NCBI RefSeq assembly: GCF_006874475.1
Contig: NZ_VIRM01000006.1
Location: 152,783-216,782, forward strand
Direction: 5' to 3'
From: Microbispora hainanensis
GTDB lineage: Bacteria; Actinomycetota; Actinomycetes; Streptosporangiales; Streptosporangiaceae
DNA length: 64,000 nt
Numbering within the stretch: position 1 is the first letter of the stretch; each line of letters starts with the position of its first letter. Made by a program: the position numbers and the translations under genes. The notes under the pieces were generated by a model. The model had not been told where the DNA came from and searched no databases. It was given only the letters and a program-made list of their open reading frames with translations. Below are positions 51,583 through 62,021 of the stretch, one piece after another.

Positions 51583-53643
51583 GTGAACAAGATCGGGCTT
51601 GGGGTCGCCGCGACCTTCACCGCTGAGCCGATCGGGGACGCCCTGCGGTTCTGGCTCGCCGAACTCGGCATCCACGGGGACGCCGGGGAGGCCGTCGCCT
51701 TCGCGCCGTACGACCAGGTCTTCCCCTCGCTCCTCGACTCGGGCAGCGTGCTCGGCCGGGCCCGTGCCGCCGTCGTGCTGATCAGGGCGGAAGACCTGGT
51801 GGCCGAGCAGGAGGGGCTCGACGAGGCGGAGGCCGTCGCCACCGACCTCGCCGCCGCGCTGCGCACCTCGGCGCGCGGGTCCGGCAGTCCGCACGTGCTC
51901 GTCGTCTGCCCTCCCTCGCCCGAGCACGGCTCGCCCGAGGTGCACGCGCGCCTCGCGTCCAAGCTGGTCCGGGCGTTCCAGGACGACCCGGCCGTCTCCG
52001 TGCTCACCTCCGCCGAGCCGTACGAGCCGGGGCCGGAGGACGTGCACGACGCCTTCGCCGACCGGACCGGCAACGTGCCCTACACCGACCGCTACTTCGC
52101 GGCGCTGGCCGCCGCGGCCGTCCGCCGCCTGCACGCCATGACCACCCCGCGTCCCAAGGTCGTCGCCGTGGACTGCGACGGCACGCTCTGGGACGGCGTG
52201 GTCGGCGAGGACGGCCCCGACGGCGTGGTCATCGGCCCCGAGCGGCTGGAGATCTGGCGCGAGCTGGCCCGCCAGGTCGCCGCTGGCAGGCTGCTGTGCC
52301 TGTGCAGCAAAAACGAGGAGAAGGACGTCCGCGAGGTGTTCGCGCGGCATCCGGAGCTGCCGGTCGGCCTGGACGACGTCGCCGCGGTGCGCGTCGGATG
52401 GGACGCCAAGCCGGTCTCACTGCGCTCGATCGCGGCCGAGCTCGGCCTCGGGCTCGACTCCTTCGTCTTCCTCGACGACAGCCCGGTCGAGTGCGCCGAG
52501 GTGCGGGCCGGCTGCCCCGAGGCGCTGACGCTCAGGCTCCCGGCGGACGCCGCCGAGGCGGCGGCCTTCCTGCGGCACTGCTGGCCTCTCGACCTGGCCG
52601 CGGTCACCGAGGCCGACCGCGAGCGCACCCGGCGCTACCAGGAGGAACGGCAGCGCGAGCAGGCCAGGGGCGAGATGTCCCTCGCGGACTTCTTCGCCAC
52701 GCTCGACCTGCGGGTGACCATCACCCCGGCCGGTCCCGAGCACGAGGCCAGGGCCGCGCAGCTCGCCGAGCGGACCAACCAGTTCAACCTCTCGGGGACG
52801 CGCCGCCTGGACGGCGACGAGAAGTTCGTCGTGGACGTGCGTGACCGCTTCGGCGACTACGGCGTCGTCGGCCTCACCGACGTGCGTACGGAGGGCGACA
52901 CGCTGCGCGCCGGCGCGTTCCTGCTGAGCTGCCGGGCGCTCGGGCGCGGGGTGGAGCACCGCATGCTCGCGCACCTGGGGGCCCTCGCGCGGGAGCGCGG
53001 GCTGGCCCGGGTGGCCCTGGCGTTCCGGGAGACCGAGCGCAACCAGCCGGCCAGGGACTTCCTCGCCGCCCTGCCGGCGACGGTGGAGCCGTACGGCGAG
53101 GAGGCGGCCTGGTATGTCCTCGACGCGGCCGGCGCGGCCGCCGTCGTCCACACGCCGGGCCCTGCTGAGGAGAGGGCAGCGGGGCCCGCCGAGGACACCC
53201 CATCTGTCGGACCCGCCGGTTGGGCGGCCGTCGAACGGATCGCGACCCGGCTGACCGGCGCCGGCGCGATCCTCGACGCCATGCGGGCCGCCCGTCCCGT
53301 GACGGAGGTGGCGGGAGCGAGCCCCGTCGAGGCGGGCGTCATGCGGATGTGGGCCGAGCTGCTCGACGTGGCGCCGGCCTCGGTGAGCGACGGCTTCTTC
53401 CAGCTCGGCGGCCACTCGCTGCGGCTGGTGCAGTTCATGGCGCGGGTGCGTGCCGAGTTCGGCGTCGAGCTGCCCTTCGACACGCTCTACACCACCTCGT
53501 TCACCGTCGCCGAGGTCGCCAAGGCGATCGAGGAGCGGCAGCTCGCCGACACCGACGACGAGGAGCTGGCCGGGCTGCTCGACGAGCTCGCGGGCCTGTC
53601 GGACGAGGAGATCGACGCCCTGCTCGACTCCGAGAACGGCTGA
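51583..53643 (+). CDS. FkbH-type glyceryl-loading protein with C-terminal PCP
   Basis: A 686-residue protein from GTG 51583. After an N-terminal ~150-residue domain it has the FkbH HAD motif VAVDCDGTLWDGVVGEDG (~193; DxDGT), SKNEEKDV, FLDDSPVE, and the FkbH C-terminal acyltransferase-like region (ERTNQFNLSGTRR). A carrier domain follows with GGHSLRL (phosphopantetheine Ser ~609). FkbH proteins dephosphorylate 1,3-bisphosphoglycerate and place a glyceryl unit on a carrier; here the carrier is built in. It would supply glyceryl-S-PCP to the NRPS C domain. The gene lies 28 bp after the dioxygenase. Confidence 0.9.
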   Translation: MNKIGLGVAATFTAEPIGDALRFWLAELGIHGDAGEAVAFAPYDQVFPSLLDSGSVLGRARAAVVLIRAEDLVAEQEGLDEAEAVATDLAAALRTSARGSGSPHVLVVCPPSPEHGSPEVHARLASKLVRAFQDDPAVSVLTSAEPYEPGPEDVHDAFADRTGNVPYTDRYFAALAAAAVRRLHAMTTPRPKVVAVDCDGTLWDGVVGEDGPDGVVIGPERLEIWRELARQVAAGRLLCLCSKNEEKDVREVFARHPELPVGLDDVAAVRVGWDAKPVSLRSIAAELGLGLDSFVFLDDSPVECAEVRAGCPEALTLRLPADAAEAAAFLRHCWPLDLAAVTEADRERTRRYQEERQREQARGEMSLADFFATLDLRVTITPAGPEHEARAAQLAERTNQFNLSGTRRLDGDEKFVVDVRDRFGDYGVVGLTDVRTEGDTLRAGAFLLSCRALGRGVEHRMLAHLGALARERGLARVALAFRETERNQPARDFLAALPATVEPYGEEAAWYVLDAAGAAAVVHTPGPAEERAAGPAEDTPSVGPAGWAAVERIATRLTGAGAILDAMRAARPVTEVAGASPVEAGVMRMWAELLDVAPASVSDGFFQLGGHSLRLVQFMARVRAEFGVELPFDTLYTTSFTVAEVAKAIEERQLADTDDEELAGLLDELAGLSDEEIDALLDSENG

Positions 53644-53648
53644 TCCGC

Positions 53649-54935
53649 ATGGCCACGATGCTGCTGAGCACCCACGGCACCAACGGCGACGTGCTCCCGT
53701 TCGTACGGATCGGGCGCGAGCTGGCGGACCGCGGCCACGACGTCGTCGTGATGACGCACTCCTGGTTCGCCGACCGGATCGCGGCCGCGGGCCTTCGGCA
53801 CCTGCCGATCGACACGGACGAGGGCTACGACCGGCACCTGGACGACGCCCGGCGCTACATGCTCGACCCCCTGAAGGACCCCGAGGGCGTGCTCGCGCTC
53901 TACCGGCGCAACGGCCTGTTCGAGCTGCTGGCCGACGAGGTCCGCATGATCGAGGCGCACTACCGGCCGGGGGAGACCGTGGTGGTCGCCCGGCACACGT
54001 CGGGCATCGCCGCGCTGATGGCCGCCGAGCGTCGCGGCGTGCCGGTGGCGCTGGTGTCGGTCACGCCCCACCAGTACGTCTCGCTGCCGGTGCTCGCGAA
54101 CCTCTTCCGCCGCGTGCTCGGGCAGGGGTACGACGAGGTCTTCCGGGAGTTCGGCCTGCGGCCGGTCCGCGACTGGACCGCCTATCTCAACGGCGCCACG
54201 ACCCAGCTCGCGCTGTGGCCGGAATGGTTCGACGCCGCGGGCCAGCCGGCGCCGGAGGGCGTCGTCCGCTGCGGGTTCGTGCTCGGCGACACGGCGGAGG
54301 GGCCGGCGCCCGGCTGGGCCGAGCCGCCCGTGCTGATCACCGGCGGCACCGGGCAGGTGCTGCACGACCGCTTCTACGACGTGGCGGCGCGGGCGTGCCG
54401 GCGGATCGGCAGGAAGGCCCTGCTGGTGAACCGGCACCCGTCGTTCCTGCCCGAGTCGCTGCCCGACGGGGTGGAGTGGGTGCCCTCGGCGCCGTTCGCC
54501 ACGGTCATGCCCCATGTCGCCGCGGTCGTCCATCACGGCGGGATCGGCACGCTCGCCCGGGCGCTGTCGTCGGCGACCCCGCAGGTGCTGCTGGCGCACG
54601 GCGTCGACCGTCCGGACAACGCCGAGCGGCTGGAGCGCGCCGGGGTGGCGACCTGGCTGCCCGTGACGCACTGGACCGAGGACCGGGCGGCCGATTTGCT
54701 GGCCCGGGCCCTGGAAGAGGGCGAGGCGGATGGCGGATACCGGGAGCGGATCGCGCCGCTCGCCGCCGACGCGGCGTCGGAGAACGCCGTGCGCGTCGCG
54801 GCCGACCACGCCGAGGCGCTGCTCGGCACCGACGCGGTCATGACGCGGCCGGACCCGCGCGAGCGGCTGGCGCGCCTCACGCCGGAGCAGCGCACGCGCC
54901 TGGCCGCCATGGCCCGCGCCCGCCGGGCCGTGTAG
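53649..54935 (+). CDS. GT1-type glycosyltransferase
   Basis: A 428-residue enzyme of the macrolide/UDP-glycosyltransferase fold: MLLSTHGTNGDVLPFVRIGRE at the N-terminal Rossmann domain, SPTPHQYV-like acceptor region, and HHGGIGTLARALSSATPQVLL for nucleotide-sugar binding. Five bases separate it from the FkbH gene. The last ~25 residues (RERLARLTPEQRTRLAAMAR) resemble the short helical tails that precede or follow NRPS modules, similar to the N-terminal helix of the NRPS in this cluster. It would glycosylate the product or intermediate; sugar unknown. Confidence 0.85.
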   Translation: MATMLLSTHGTNGDVLPFVRIGRELADRGHDVVVMTHSWFADRIAAAGLRHLPIDTDEGYDRHLDDARRYMLDPLKDPEGVLALYRRNGLFELLADEVRMIEAHYRPGETVVVARHTSGIAALMAAERRGVPVALVSVTPHQYVSLPVLANLFRRVLGQGYDEVFREFGLRPVRDWTAYLNGATTQLALWPEWFDAAGQPAPEGVVRCGFVLGDTAEGPAPGWAEPPVLITGGTGQVLHDRFYDVAARACRRIGRKALLVNRHPSFLPESLPDGVEWVPSAPFATVMPHVAAVVHHGGIGTLARALSSATPQVLLAHGVDRPDNAERLERAGVATWLPVTHWTEDRAADLLARALEEGEADGGYRERIAPLAADAASENAVRVAADHAEALLGTDAVMTRPDPRERLARLTPEQRTRLAAMARARRAV

Positions 54936-54963
54936 AGGGGGAGCTCCCGGGTACGCCGGGGCC

Positions 54964-55788
54964 ATGACGGACACGACGGCGCCGATCTCGCGCTTCGACT
55001 ACGACAAGGTGGCGATCGTCACCGGGGCCGACTCGGGGATCGGGCGGGCGACCGCGGTGCTGCTCGCCGCGCACGGCTTCGACGTCGGCGTCACCTATCA
55101 CCGCGACGAGAAGGGCGCGCGGGGGACCGCGGAGCAGGTCGCGGCGCAGGGGCGCCGGGCCGCCGTCCGGCAGCACGACCTGACCGACCCGGTGGCCGCG
55201 GCGGCCGTGATCGACGAGCTCGCCGACGAGCTGGGCGGCCTCGGCGTGCTGGTGAACAACGCGGGCACCGGCACGTCCGAGCCGCTGCTGGAGATGGGCT
55301 ACGACCGGTGGCGGTCGGTCCTCGCGGTCGACCTCGACGGGCCGTTCCTGTGCTCGCAACGGGCGGCCCGCCGCATGATCGAGCGCGGCGCGGGCGGCCG
55401 GATCGTCAACGTCACCAGCGTCCACGAGGAATACCCCCGCCTCGGGTCCGGGCCCTACTGCGCGGCCAAGGGCGGCCTGCGCATGCTCAGCCGCACCCTG
55501 GCGTTGGAACTGGGCAGGCACGGCATCACGGTCAACACCGTGGCTCCCGGGGAGATCGCGACTCCCATGACCGGGCAGGAGGACCAGCCGCCCCGGCCGG
55601 GCAGCCGGCCCGGCTACCCGCTCGGCCGTCCCGGCGACGCCCGCGAGGTCGCCGCGGTGATCGCCTTCCTGGCCGGGCCCACCGCGTCGTACGTCACCGG
55701 CGCGTCGCTGTTCGTGGACGGCGGGCTCGGCCTGATGGGCCCGCAGGCCGCGGGCGCGATCGACAAGGACATCTGGGCCTCCGCCTGA
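54964..55788 (+). CDS. Short-chain dehydrogenase/reductase, last gene of the cluster
   Basis: A 274-residue classical SDR: AIVTGADSGIGRATAV (cofactor), LVNNAGTG, NVTSVHEEYP with catalytic Ser, YCAAKGG (YxxxK) and NTVAPGEIATPM. It resembles glucose/3-ketoacyl-type SDRs. It begins 28 bp after the glycosyltransferase and shares its direction, so it may oxidise or reduce the metabolite, but SDRs are common and it could be unrelated. Confidence 0.82.
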   Translation: MTDTTAPISRFDYDKVAIVTGADSGIGRATAVLLAAHGFDVGVTYHRDEKGARGTAEQVAAQGRRAAVRQHDLTDPVAAAAVIDELADELGGLGVLVNNAGTGTSEPLLEMGYDRWRSVLAVDLDGPFLCSQRAARRMIERGAGGRIVNVTSVHEEYPRLGSGPYCAAKGGLRMLSRTLALELGRHGITVNTVAPGEIATPMTGQEDQPPRPGSRPGYPLGRPGDAREVAAVIAFLAGPTASYVTGASLFVDGGLGLMGPQAAGAIDKDIWASA

Positions 55789-55791
55789 CCG

Positions 55792-55866
55792 TCACCTGAT
55801 GGGGAGCGCGGCGGCCAGGCCGTCGAGCACCTGGCGCAGCCCGGCCGCGAAGAGCCGCTGGCGGGA
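55792..55866 (-). pseudogene. C-terminal remnant of a TetR regulator
   Basis: The minus strand ends [27 protein letters not shown], the typical last helix of TetR regulators (FxxGLxxxLDGLxA). The frame loses TetR character beyond ~55866, exactly where a truncated monooxygenase begins on the other strand. It is probably one side of a deletion. Confidence 0.6.
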
Positions 55867-56499
55867 TGTATCGTCTCGGTGAGCGCGGCCACCAGATATA
55901 CCGACGCCACCCGGCAGGCCGTCACCTACCGGGCCGGCCGGGTCCTGCTGGCGGGCGACGCCGCGCACATCCATTCGCCGGCCGGCGGGCAGGGCCTCAA
56001 CCTCGGGATCGGCGACGCGATGAACCTCGGCTGGAAGCTCGCCGCGACCGTGCGCGGACGGGCGCCGGAGGGGCTGCTCGACGGTTACACGGAAGAGCGC
56101 CACCCGGTAGGCGCGTGGGTGCAGGGCTGGAGCGACGCGCAGAGCGCGCTCGGCCGTCCCGACGCCCGCAGCGCGGCGCTGCGTGCCGTGGTCGCCGACC
56201 TGCTCGACACCGTGCCCGGCGCGACGTACGTGCTCAAGCAGATCTCCGGTGTCGGCCGGCTGCACGGCCGTGTGGCCCCCGATCTCGTGCTCGACGACGG
56301 CAGTGACCTCGCCCGGCACTGCCGCACCGCCCGGTTCCTGCTCGTCACCCGCGACCCGGGGCTCGTCGCGCGCGCCGAGGGCTTCGCCGATCGTCTCACC
56401 GTGCTCCCGGGCTCGCCGGCCATGCTCGTACGGCCGGACGGGTTCGTCGCGTGGACCGGCGAGCCGCCCGCGGACCCGTTCGCACACTGGCTCCGCTGA
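55867..56499 (+). pseudogene. 5'-truncated FAD aromatic hydroxylase
   Basis: About 210 residues matching only the C-terminal half of PHBH-type hydroxylases: [38 protein letters not shown] (the GD motif), then [20 protein letters not shown] and the thioredoxin-like C-terminal domain ([17 protein letters not shown]). The FAD-binding GxGxxG and DG half are missing and no start lies in a proper place (GTG 55879 is internal). It cannot bind FAD and is likely non-functional. Confidence 0.75.
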
Positions 56500-56573
56500 G
56501 CAGACTCGGGCCTTGTCGGACGCCCCGGGCGTGGGTGACGATGGCGCCTGAAGACGCGGAGAGTGAGGGCGCC

Positions 56574-57848
56574 GTGACCAATCCATGGCTCGCGCTTGAG
56601 TCCGGGGCCGACGCTGCGGAACGCACCGGTGAGCTGCGCCGCGCCCATGAGCGCTTCCTGTCGGCAGGGATGATCGACGGCCCGATAGACGGCCCGGTGC
56701 GTTCCGTGGTCGCCGACTCGTGGCGGCGTTCGGCGCGGGCCGTCGATCCGGACGCGCTCGCGCCGCTGGAGCTCACCGACGCCGAGCTGGAGGAGTATCG
56801 CCGCGCGCACCCGCTGGCCCAGGTGCTGCCGCTGTTCCGCGACCTGCTGGGCGGCATCGCCGACGACGGGCGGCACCTGCTCGCGGTGTGCGACGCGGCC
56901 GGGCGGCTGCTGTGGGTCGAGGGCCATCGCGGGGCGCGGGCGCGGGCCGAACGGATGAACTTCGTCGCCGGGGCCCGGTGGGACGAGTCCCACGCGGGCA
57001 CGAACGCCCCCGGCGTCGCGATCACGGTCGACCATCCGGTGCAGATCTTCGCGGCCGAGCACTTCGCCGTGCCGGTGCAGCCGTGGACCTGCGCCGCCGC
57101 GCCGATCCACGACCCGCACACCGGCCACCTGCTCGGCGCGGTCGACGTCACCGGCGGCGACAACCTGGCCAGCCCGTACAGCCTGGCCCTCGTGCAGGCG
57201 GCGGCCCGCGCGGCGGAGGCCCATCTGGCCACCCTTCCCGCGCCGGATCTCGCGCCCGCCGTGACGCTCACCGCCCTGGGCCGGGACGACGCCGTGCTCG
57301 GCGAGGGCCCGCGCCGCATCAGGCTCGGCCCCCGGCACAGCGAGATCGTCGTGCTGCTGGCCTGCCACCCCGAGGGGCTGAGCAGCGACCAGCTCAGCAT
57401 GGAGCTGTACGGCGACCGCGCGCTGAACCCCGTCACGCTCCGCGCGGAGCTGTCCCGGCTGCGCCACCGGCTCGGCCCGCTGCTCGACTCCCGTCCATAC
57501 CGGCTGCGGGTGCCGGTGCGGGCCGACTTCCAGGAGCTCGCGGAGCACCTGGCCGCCGCGGACGCGGACGCCGCGCTGCGGGCCTACCGGGGCCCGCTCC
57601 TGCCCGGCTCGGACGCGCCCGGCGTCGTCTGGCAGCGCCGCCTGCTGGACGACGGCGTACGCGACCTGCTGGTGGCCCGGCGCGACCCCGCGCTGCTCGA
57701 ACGGTGGACACGCGCGCCGTGGGGGAGGGACGACATCGTCGCCTGGCAGGCGCTGCTGGCCGCGCTGCCCGCCGGGTCCCCGGCGCGGGCGCGGGCCGCC
57801 CGGCGGGTGCGGGACCTCGACGCGGAGTACGGCCTGCCGTTTAGGTGA
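56574..57848 (+). CDS. GAF-domain transcriptional regulator (of ALDH)
   Basis: A 424-residue regulator from GTG 56574 (ATG 56541 is an alternative). Residues ~20-220 are the NifA/AcoR-like N-terminal part with a GAF fold (VVADSWRRSARAVDPDALAP, then NFVAGARWDESHAGTNAPGV). The C-terminus (~255-345) has a winged-helix look (GPRHSEIVVLLACHPEGLSSDQLSMELYG split) instead of an AAA+ and Fis domain. Such proteins usually control aldehyde dehydrogenase genes; the ALDH-DUF779 pair 2.6 kb downstream is the likely target. Its 3' end overlaps the convergent reductase gene by eight bases. Confidence 0.8.
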   Translation: MTNPWLALESGADAAERTGELRRAHERFLSAGMIDGPIDGPVRSVVADSWRRSARAVDPDALAPLELTDAELEEYRRAHPLAQVLPLFRDLLGGIADDGRHLLAVCDAAGRLLWVEGHRGARARAERMNFVAGARWDESHAGTNAPGVAITVDHPVQIFAAEHFAVPVQPWTCAAAPIHDPHTGHLLGAVDVTGGDNLASPYSLALVQAAARAAEAHLATLPAPDLAPAVTLTALGRDDAVLGEGPRRIRLGPRHSEIVVLLACHPEGLSSDQLSMELYGDRALNPVTLRAELSRLRHRLGPLLDSRPYRLRVPVRADFQELAEHLAAADADAALRAYRGPLLPGSDAPGVVWQRRLLDDGVRDLLVARRDPALLERWTRAPWGRDDIVAWQALLAALPAGSPARARAARRVRDLDAEYGLPFR

Positions 57849-59004
57849 GGTTCTTGAGCCAGCGCAGGGCGACGGCCGCCGCCAGGCGGGGCGGCACGGT
57901 GCCGGCCCCGAGCCCGACGTCGACGAGCAGGTCGAACACCTCGGTGCGGCGGGCGGCGACGTCGATCGCCGCGTCGATGAACCCGGGGGAGCGGGCGGCC
58001 AGGGCGAGCGCGTCGGTGGTGCGCAGGTGCCGCCCGAGCGCCCGGCGCAGCCCGCGCCGGTAGGCCCGCAGCGGGTCGTCCGGCGATCCGATCGCCGCCT
58101 CTGCGGCGAGCCGTCCCGACAGCAGCGCGTAGTAGATGCCCTCGCCGGTCAGCGGGTTGATCAGGCTCGCCGCGTCACCGGCCAGCAGCACCCGGCCCGC
58201 GCCCGGCACCGGCCGCCCGCTCGACAGCGGCAGGTGGTGGGCGCGCAGGTCGCGCACCTCTCCGGGCGGGCTCTCCATCATCTCGGGAAGCAGCCGGGCC
58301 AGCCGCCCGTGCAGCACCTCGCGGCCCGGCAGCCCGGTCTCCCGCATGCGGGGCAGCAGCAGGCCGTAGCCGACGTTGGCCGTGCCGTCGCCCACGGGGA
58401 ACGACCAGCCGTAGGCCGGCCACGCCTCACTCTGCATGACGATGACCTGCACGTCGTCGTCCGGGGGCACGTCGGCGTACCCGCGCACCGCGATGGCGGT
58501 GTGCCGGTCCGGGCTCGGCGGCACGCCGATCAGCCGCCGTACGGCCGAGTTGGCGCCGTCGGCGGCGACGACCGTCCGGGCGACCAGGTGACCGTCGACC
58601 ACGACGTGCCCGCCGAGGGCGGTCAGCGTGCGCACCCGGTGGCGGCGCACCTCCACGCCGCGCGCCCGCGCCGCCTCGACCAGCCGGGCGTCGAAGACCC
58701 GGCGGGGCACCACGTGGTTGGGCCGCGCGACGACGGCCGAGACGTGGGCTCCGCCGGGCGACGTCACCGACAGGCGCGGCGTCGGCCGGTGGTCGTCGAG
58801 CAGGCCGGGCAGCCCGAGCAGCGCGAGCTCCTGCCGTGCGTGCGCCGCGATGCCGTCGCCGCAGGGCTTGTCCCGCGGGAAGGCCGCCCGGTCGAGCAGC
58901 AGCACCCGGCAGCCGGGGTCGAGCTGCCGGGCCCGCAGCGCGGCGGCCGAGCCCGCCGGCCCGGCGCCGACGACCACCAGATCCCAGACGTCGTCCACAT
59001 TCAC
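57841..59004 (-). CDS. Geranylgeranyl-reductase-family FAD oxidoreductase
   Basis: A 387-residue flavoprotein: VVVGAGPAGSAAALRA (FAD), AFPRDKPCGDGIAAHARQEL (the PCGDG/KPCG motif of the GGR family), VVAADGANSAVRR (DG) and [23 protein letters not shown] (GD, GEGI). Members reduce isoprenoid double bonds of quinones or lipids, or act in menaquinone biology. GTG 59004 overlaps the serine hydrolase stop by GTGA, so the two are one unit. Confidence 0.87.
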   Translation of the reverse strand: MNVDDVWDLVVVGAGPAGSAAALRARQLDPGCRVLLLDRAAFPRDKPCGDGIAAHARQELALLGLPGLLDDHRPTPRLSVTSPGGAHVSAVVARPNHVVPRRVFDARLVEAARARGVEVRRHRVRTLTALGGHVVVDGHLVARTVVAADGANSAVRRLIGVPPSPDRHTAIAVRGYADVPPDDDVQVIVMQSEAWPAYGWSFPVGDGTANVGYGLLLPRMRETGLPGREVLHGRLARLLPEMMESPPGEVRDLRAHHLPLSSGRPVPGAGRVLLAGDAASLINPLTGEGIYYALLSGRLAAEAAIGSPDDPLRAYRRGLRRALGRHLRTTDALALAARSPGFIDAAIDVAARRTEVFDLLVDVGLGAGTVPPRLAAAVALRWLKNLT

Positions 59005-60266
59005 AGACCGTACGTGGAGAAGAGGTTGGTGGTGGGCCACGACTTCACCGAGTTGGCGGCGGTGTGGAGAAGGGGGTCGATGTCCCCGTAGCTCAGCCCC
59101 GAGGCGTCGTCGCGCTGGTCGAAAAGCACCACCCAGCTCAGCCCGTCGTAGCGCCGCACCATGAGGGTGGAGGTGCCGGCCAGGGTACCCGTGTGCCAGG
59201 TGTTGCGGCCCCCGGTGACCGGGCGGACCTGCCAGCCGAGGCCGTAGTACCAGCCGTTGGGGTTGATCCCGATCGACGGCTGGGCGAACGCCTTGGAGAT
59301 CGAGGCCGAGGTCAGCACGCCGGCCGCGTCGAAGAGGGTGGTGAACTTCGCCAGATCGACGGCCGTGGCGAGCCAGCCGCCGTGGGCGGCCATGTTCTCC
59401 AGGTTGAACCCGCCGTACGGGAAGGGCACCACGGAGCCGGAGGTGTCGATCACGCTCGTGCCGGTGTACTTCGAGAAGTACGGCACCTCGCCCGATTTGC
59501 GGAGACTCTTCGCCGTCCTGCCGAGCGTCATCCGCTTGATCTTGAGCGGCGTCAGGATCTTGCTCTGGACGTAGCTCGCGTACGAGACCCCGCTCGCCTT
59601 CTCGATGACCTTCTGCAGGAGGAGGTATCCGTAGTTCGAGTACACGTACGTCGTCCCGGGCGCGTGGTCGAGCTTGCGGCCGGTGGCGTACTGGATGATG
59701 TGCGCCTGGGTGACCGGCAGCGGGACGCCGAACTTGGCCGCGATCGTCCGGTCGCTGAACATCGGATCGCCCGACACGCCGGAGTCCCAGCCGCCCAGGT
59801 GCTGCAGCAGGTGGGTCACGGTGACGGAGGCGAGGCGCGGGTCGGCGGCCGTGCTCAGCCCCAGCAGCGGCGCGACCTTGGCCGTGAGGCTGAGCTTGCC
59901 GTCCTGCACCAGTTTCAGCACCGCGGCGGCGGTGATCGGCTTGCTGAGGCTCGCGATGCGGAACAACGAGGCGGGCCCGGCCGCGATCGAGGTGTCCGCC
60001 GTCCAGTTGTAGCCCCGGGCGAGCACCAGCTTGCCCTTGCGGACCACGGCCAGGGAGGCGTGCGGGATCGTCCGATCCTGCATGAAGCGTTTGAGCGTGT
60101 CGTCGAAGGGCTTGAGCGACGTCGCGCCGCTGCCCGTGACACTCCACACGCGGGCGGCCGCGCTCGCCGGCGACGCGGGCAGCCCGGCGGCGAGCCCGGC
60201 CGCGGCGCCGCCCGCCAGCAGGCGCAGGGCATTCCTGCGGGAGGCGGAAAACGTTTCCGAAATCAT
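59001..60266 (-). CDS. Secreted serine hydrolase (class C beta-lactamase/DD-peptidase fold)
   Basis: A 421-residue exported hydrolase. A twin-arginine signal (SASRRNALRLLAGG... ASA) is at residues 7-38. SLSK (SxxK nucleophile, in FRIASLSKPIT) and YSNYGYL (YxN) are present, with HTGTLAG as the KTG-like box. It belongs to the beta-lactamase-related esterases/peptidases. Coupled to the reductase downstream. Start ATG 60266. Confidence 0.87.
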   Translation of the reverse strand: MISETFSASRRNALRLLAGGAAAGLAAGLPASPASAAARVWSVTGSGATSLKPFDDTLKRFMQDRTIPHASLAVVRKGKLVLARGYNWTADTSIAAGPASLFRIASLSKPITAAAVLKLVQDGKLSLTAKVAPLLGLSTAADPRLASVTVTHLLQHLGGWDSGVSGDPMFSDRTIAAKFGVPLPVTQAHIIQYATGRKLDHAPGTTYVYSNYGYLLLQKVIEKASGVSYASYVQSKILTPLKIKRMTLGRTAKSLRKSGEVPYFSKYTGTSVIDTSGSVVPFPYGGFNLENMAAHGGWLATAVDLAKFTTLFDAAGVLTSASISKAFAQPSIGINPNGWYYGLGWQVRPVTGGRNTWHTGTLAGTSTLMVRRYDGLSWVVLFDQRDDASGLSYGDIDPLLHTAANSVKSWPTTNLFSTYGL

Positions 60267-60369
60267 GACGCGTGATCTTAGGGGAGATTTGACCGGTCAT
60301 AAGTGCATTTCTGGCTATCCGGATCGGAGGCTGAATGCGGAAAAGGCTGATTTCGGAAGACGCTGGAAA

Positions 60370-60417
60370 GACGCCGGGAACGACGCCGGGAACGACGTCG
60401 GGAACGACGCCGGGAAC
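60370..60417 (+). repeat. Four 12-bp tandem repeats upstream of ALDH
   Basis: Units GACGCCGGGAAC at 60370, 60382, 60394 (with one C-to-T change) and 60406, inside the 231-bp divergent gap before the aldehyde dehydrogenase. No operator is recognised in the rest of the gap. Confidence 0.88.
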
Positions 60418-60497
60418 ATGGACGCAACGTGTCGGCAACGTGCCCGCGACTAACGTCCGGGGCGTCAGACCCACACCCTGTCCGGGAGGTCCATCCC

Positions 60498-62020
<1,523 letters not shown>

Positions 62021-62021
<1 letters not shown>

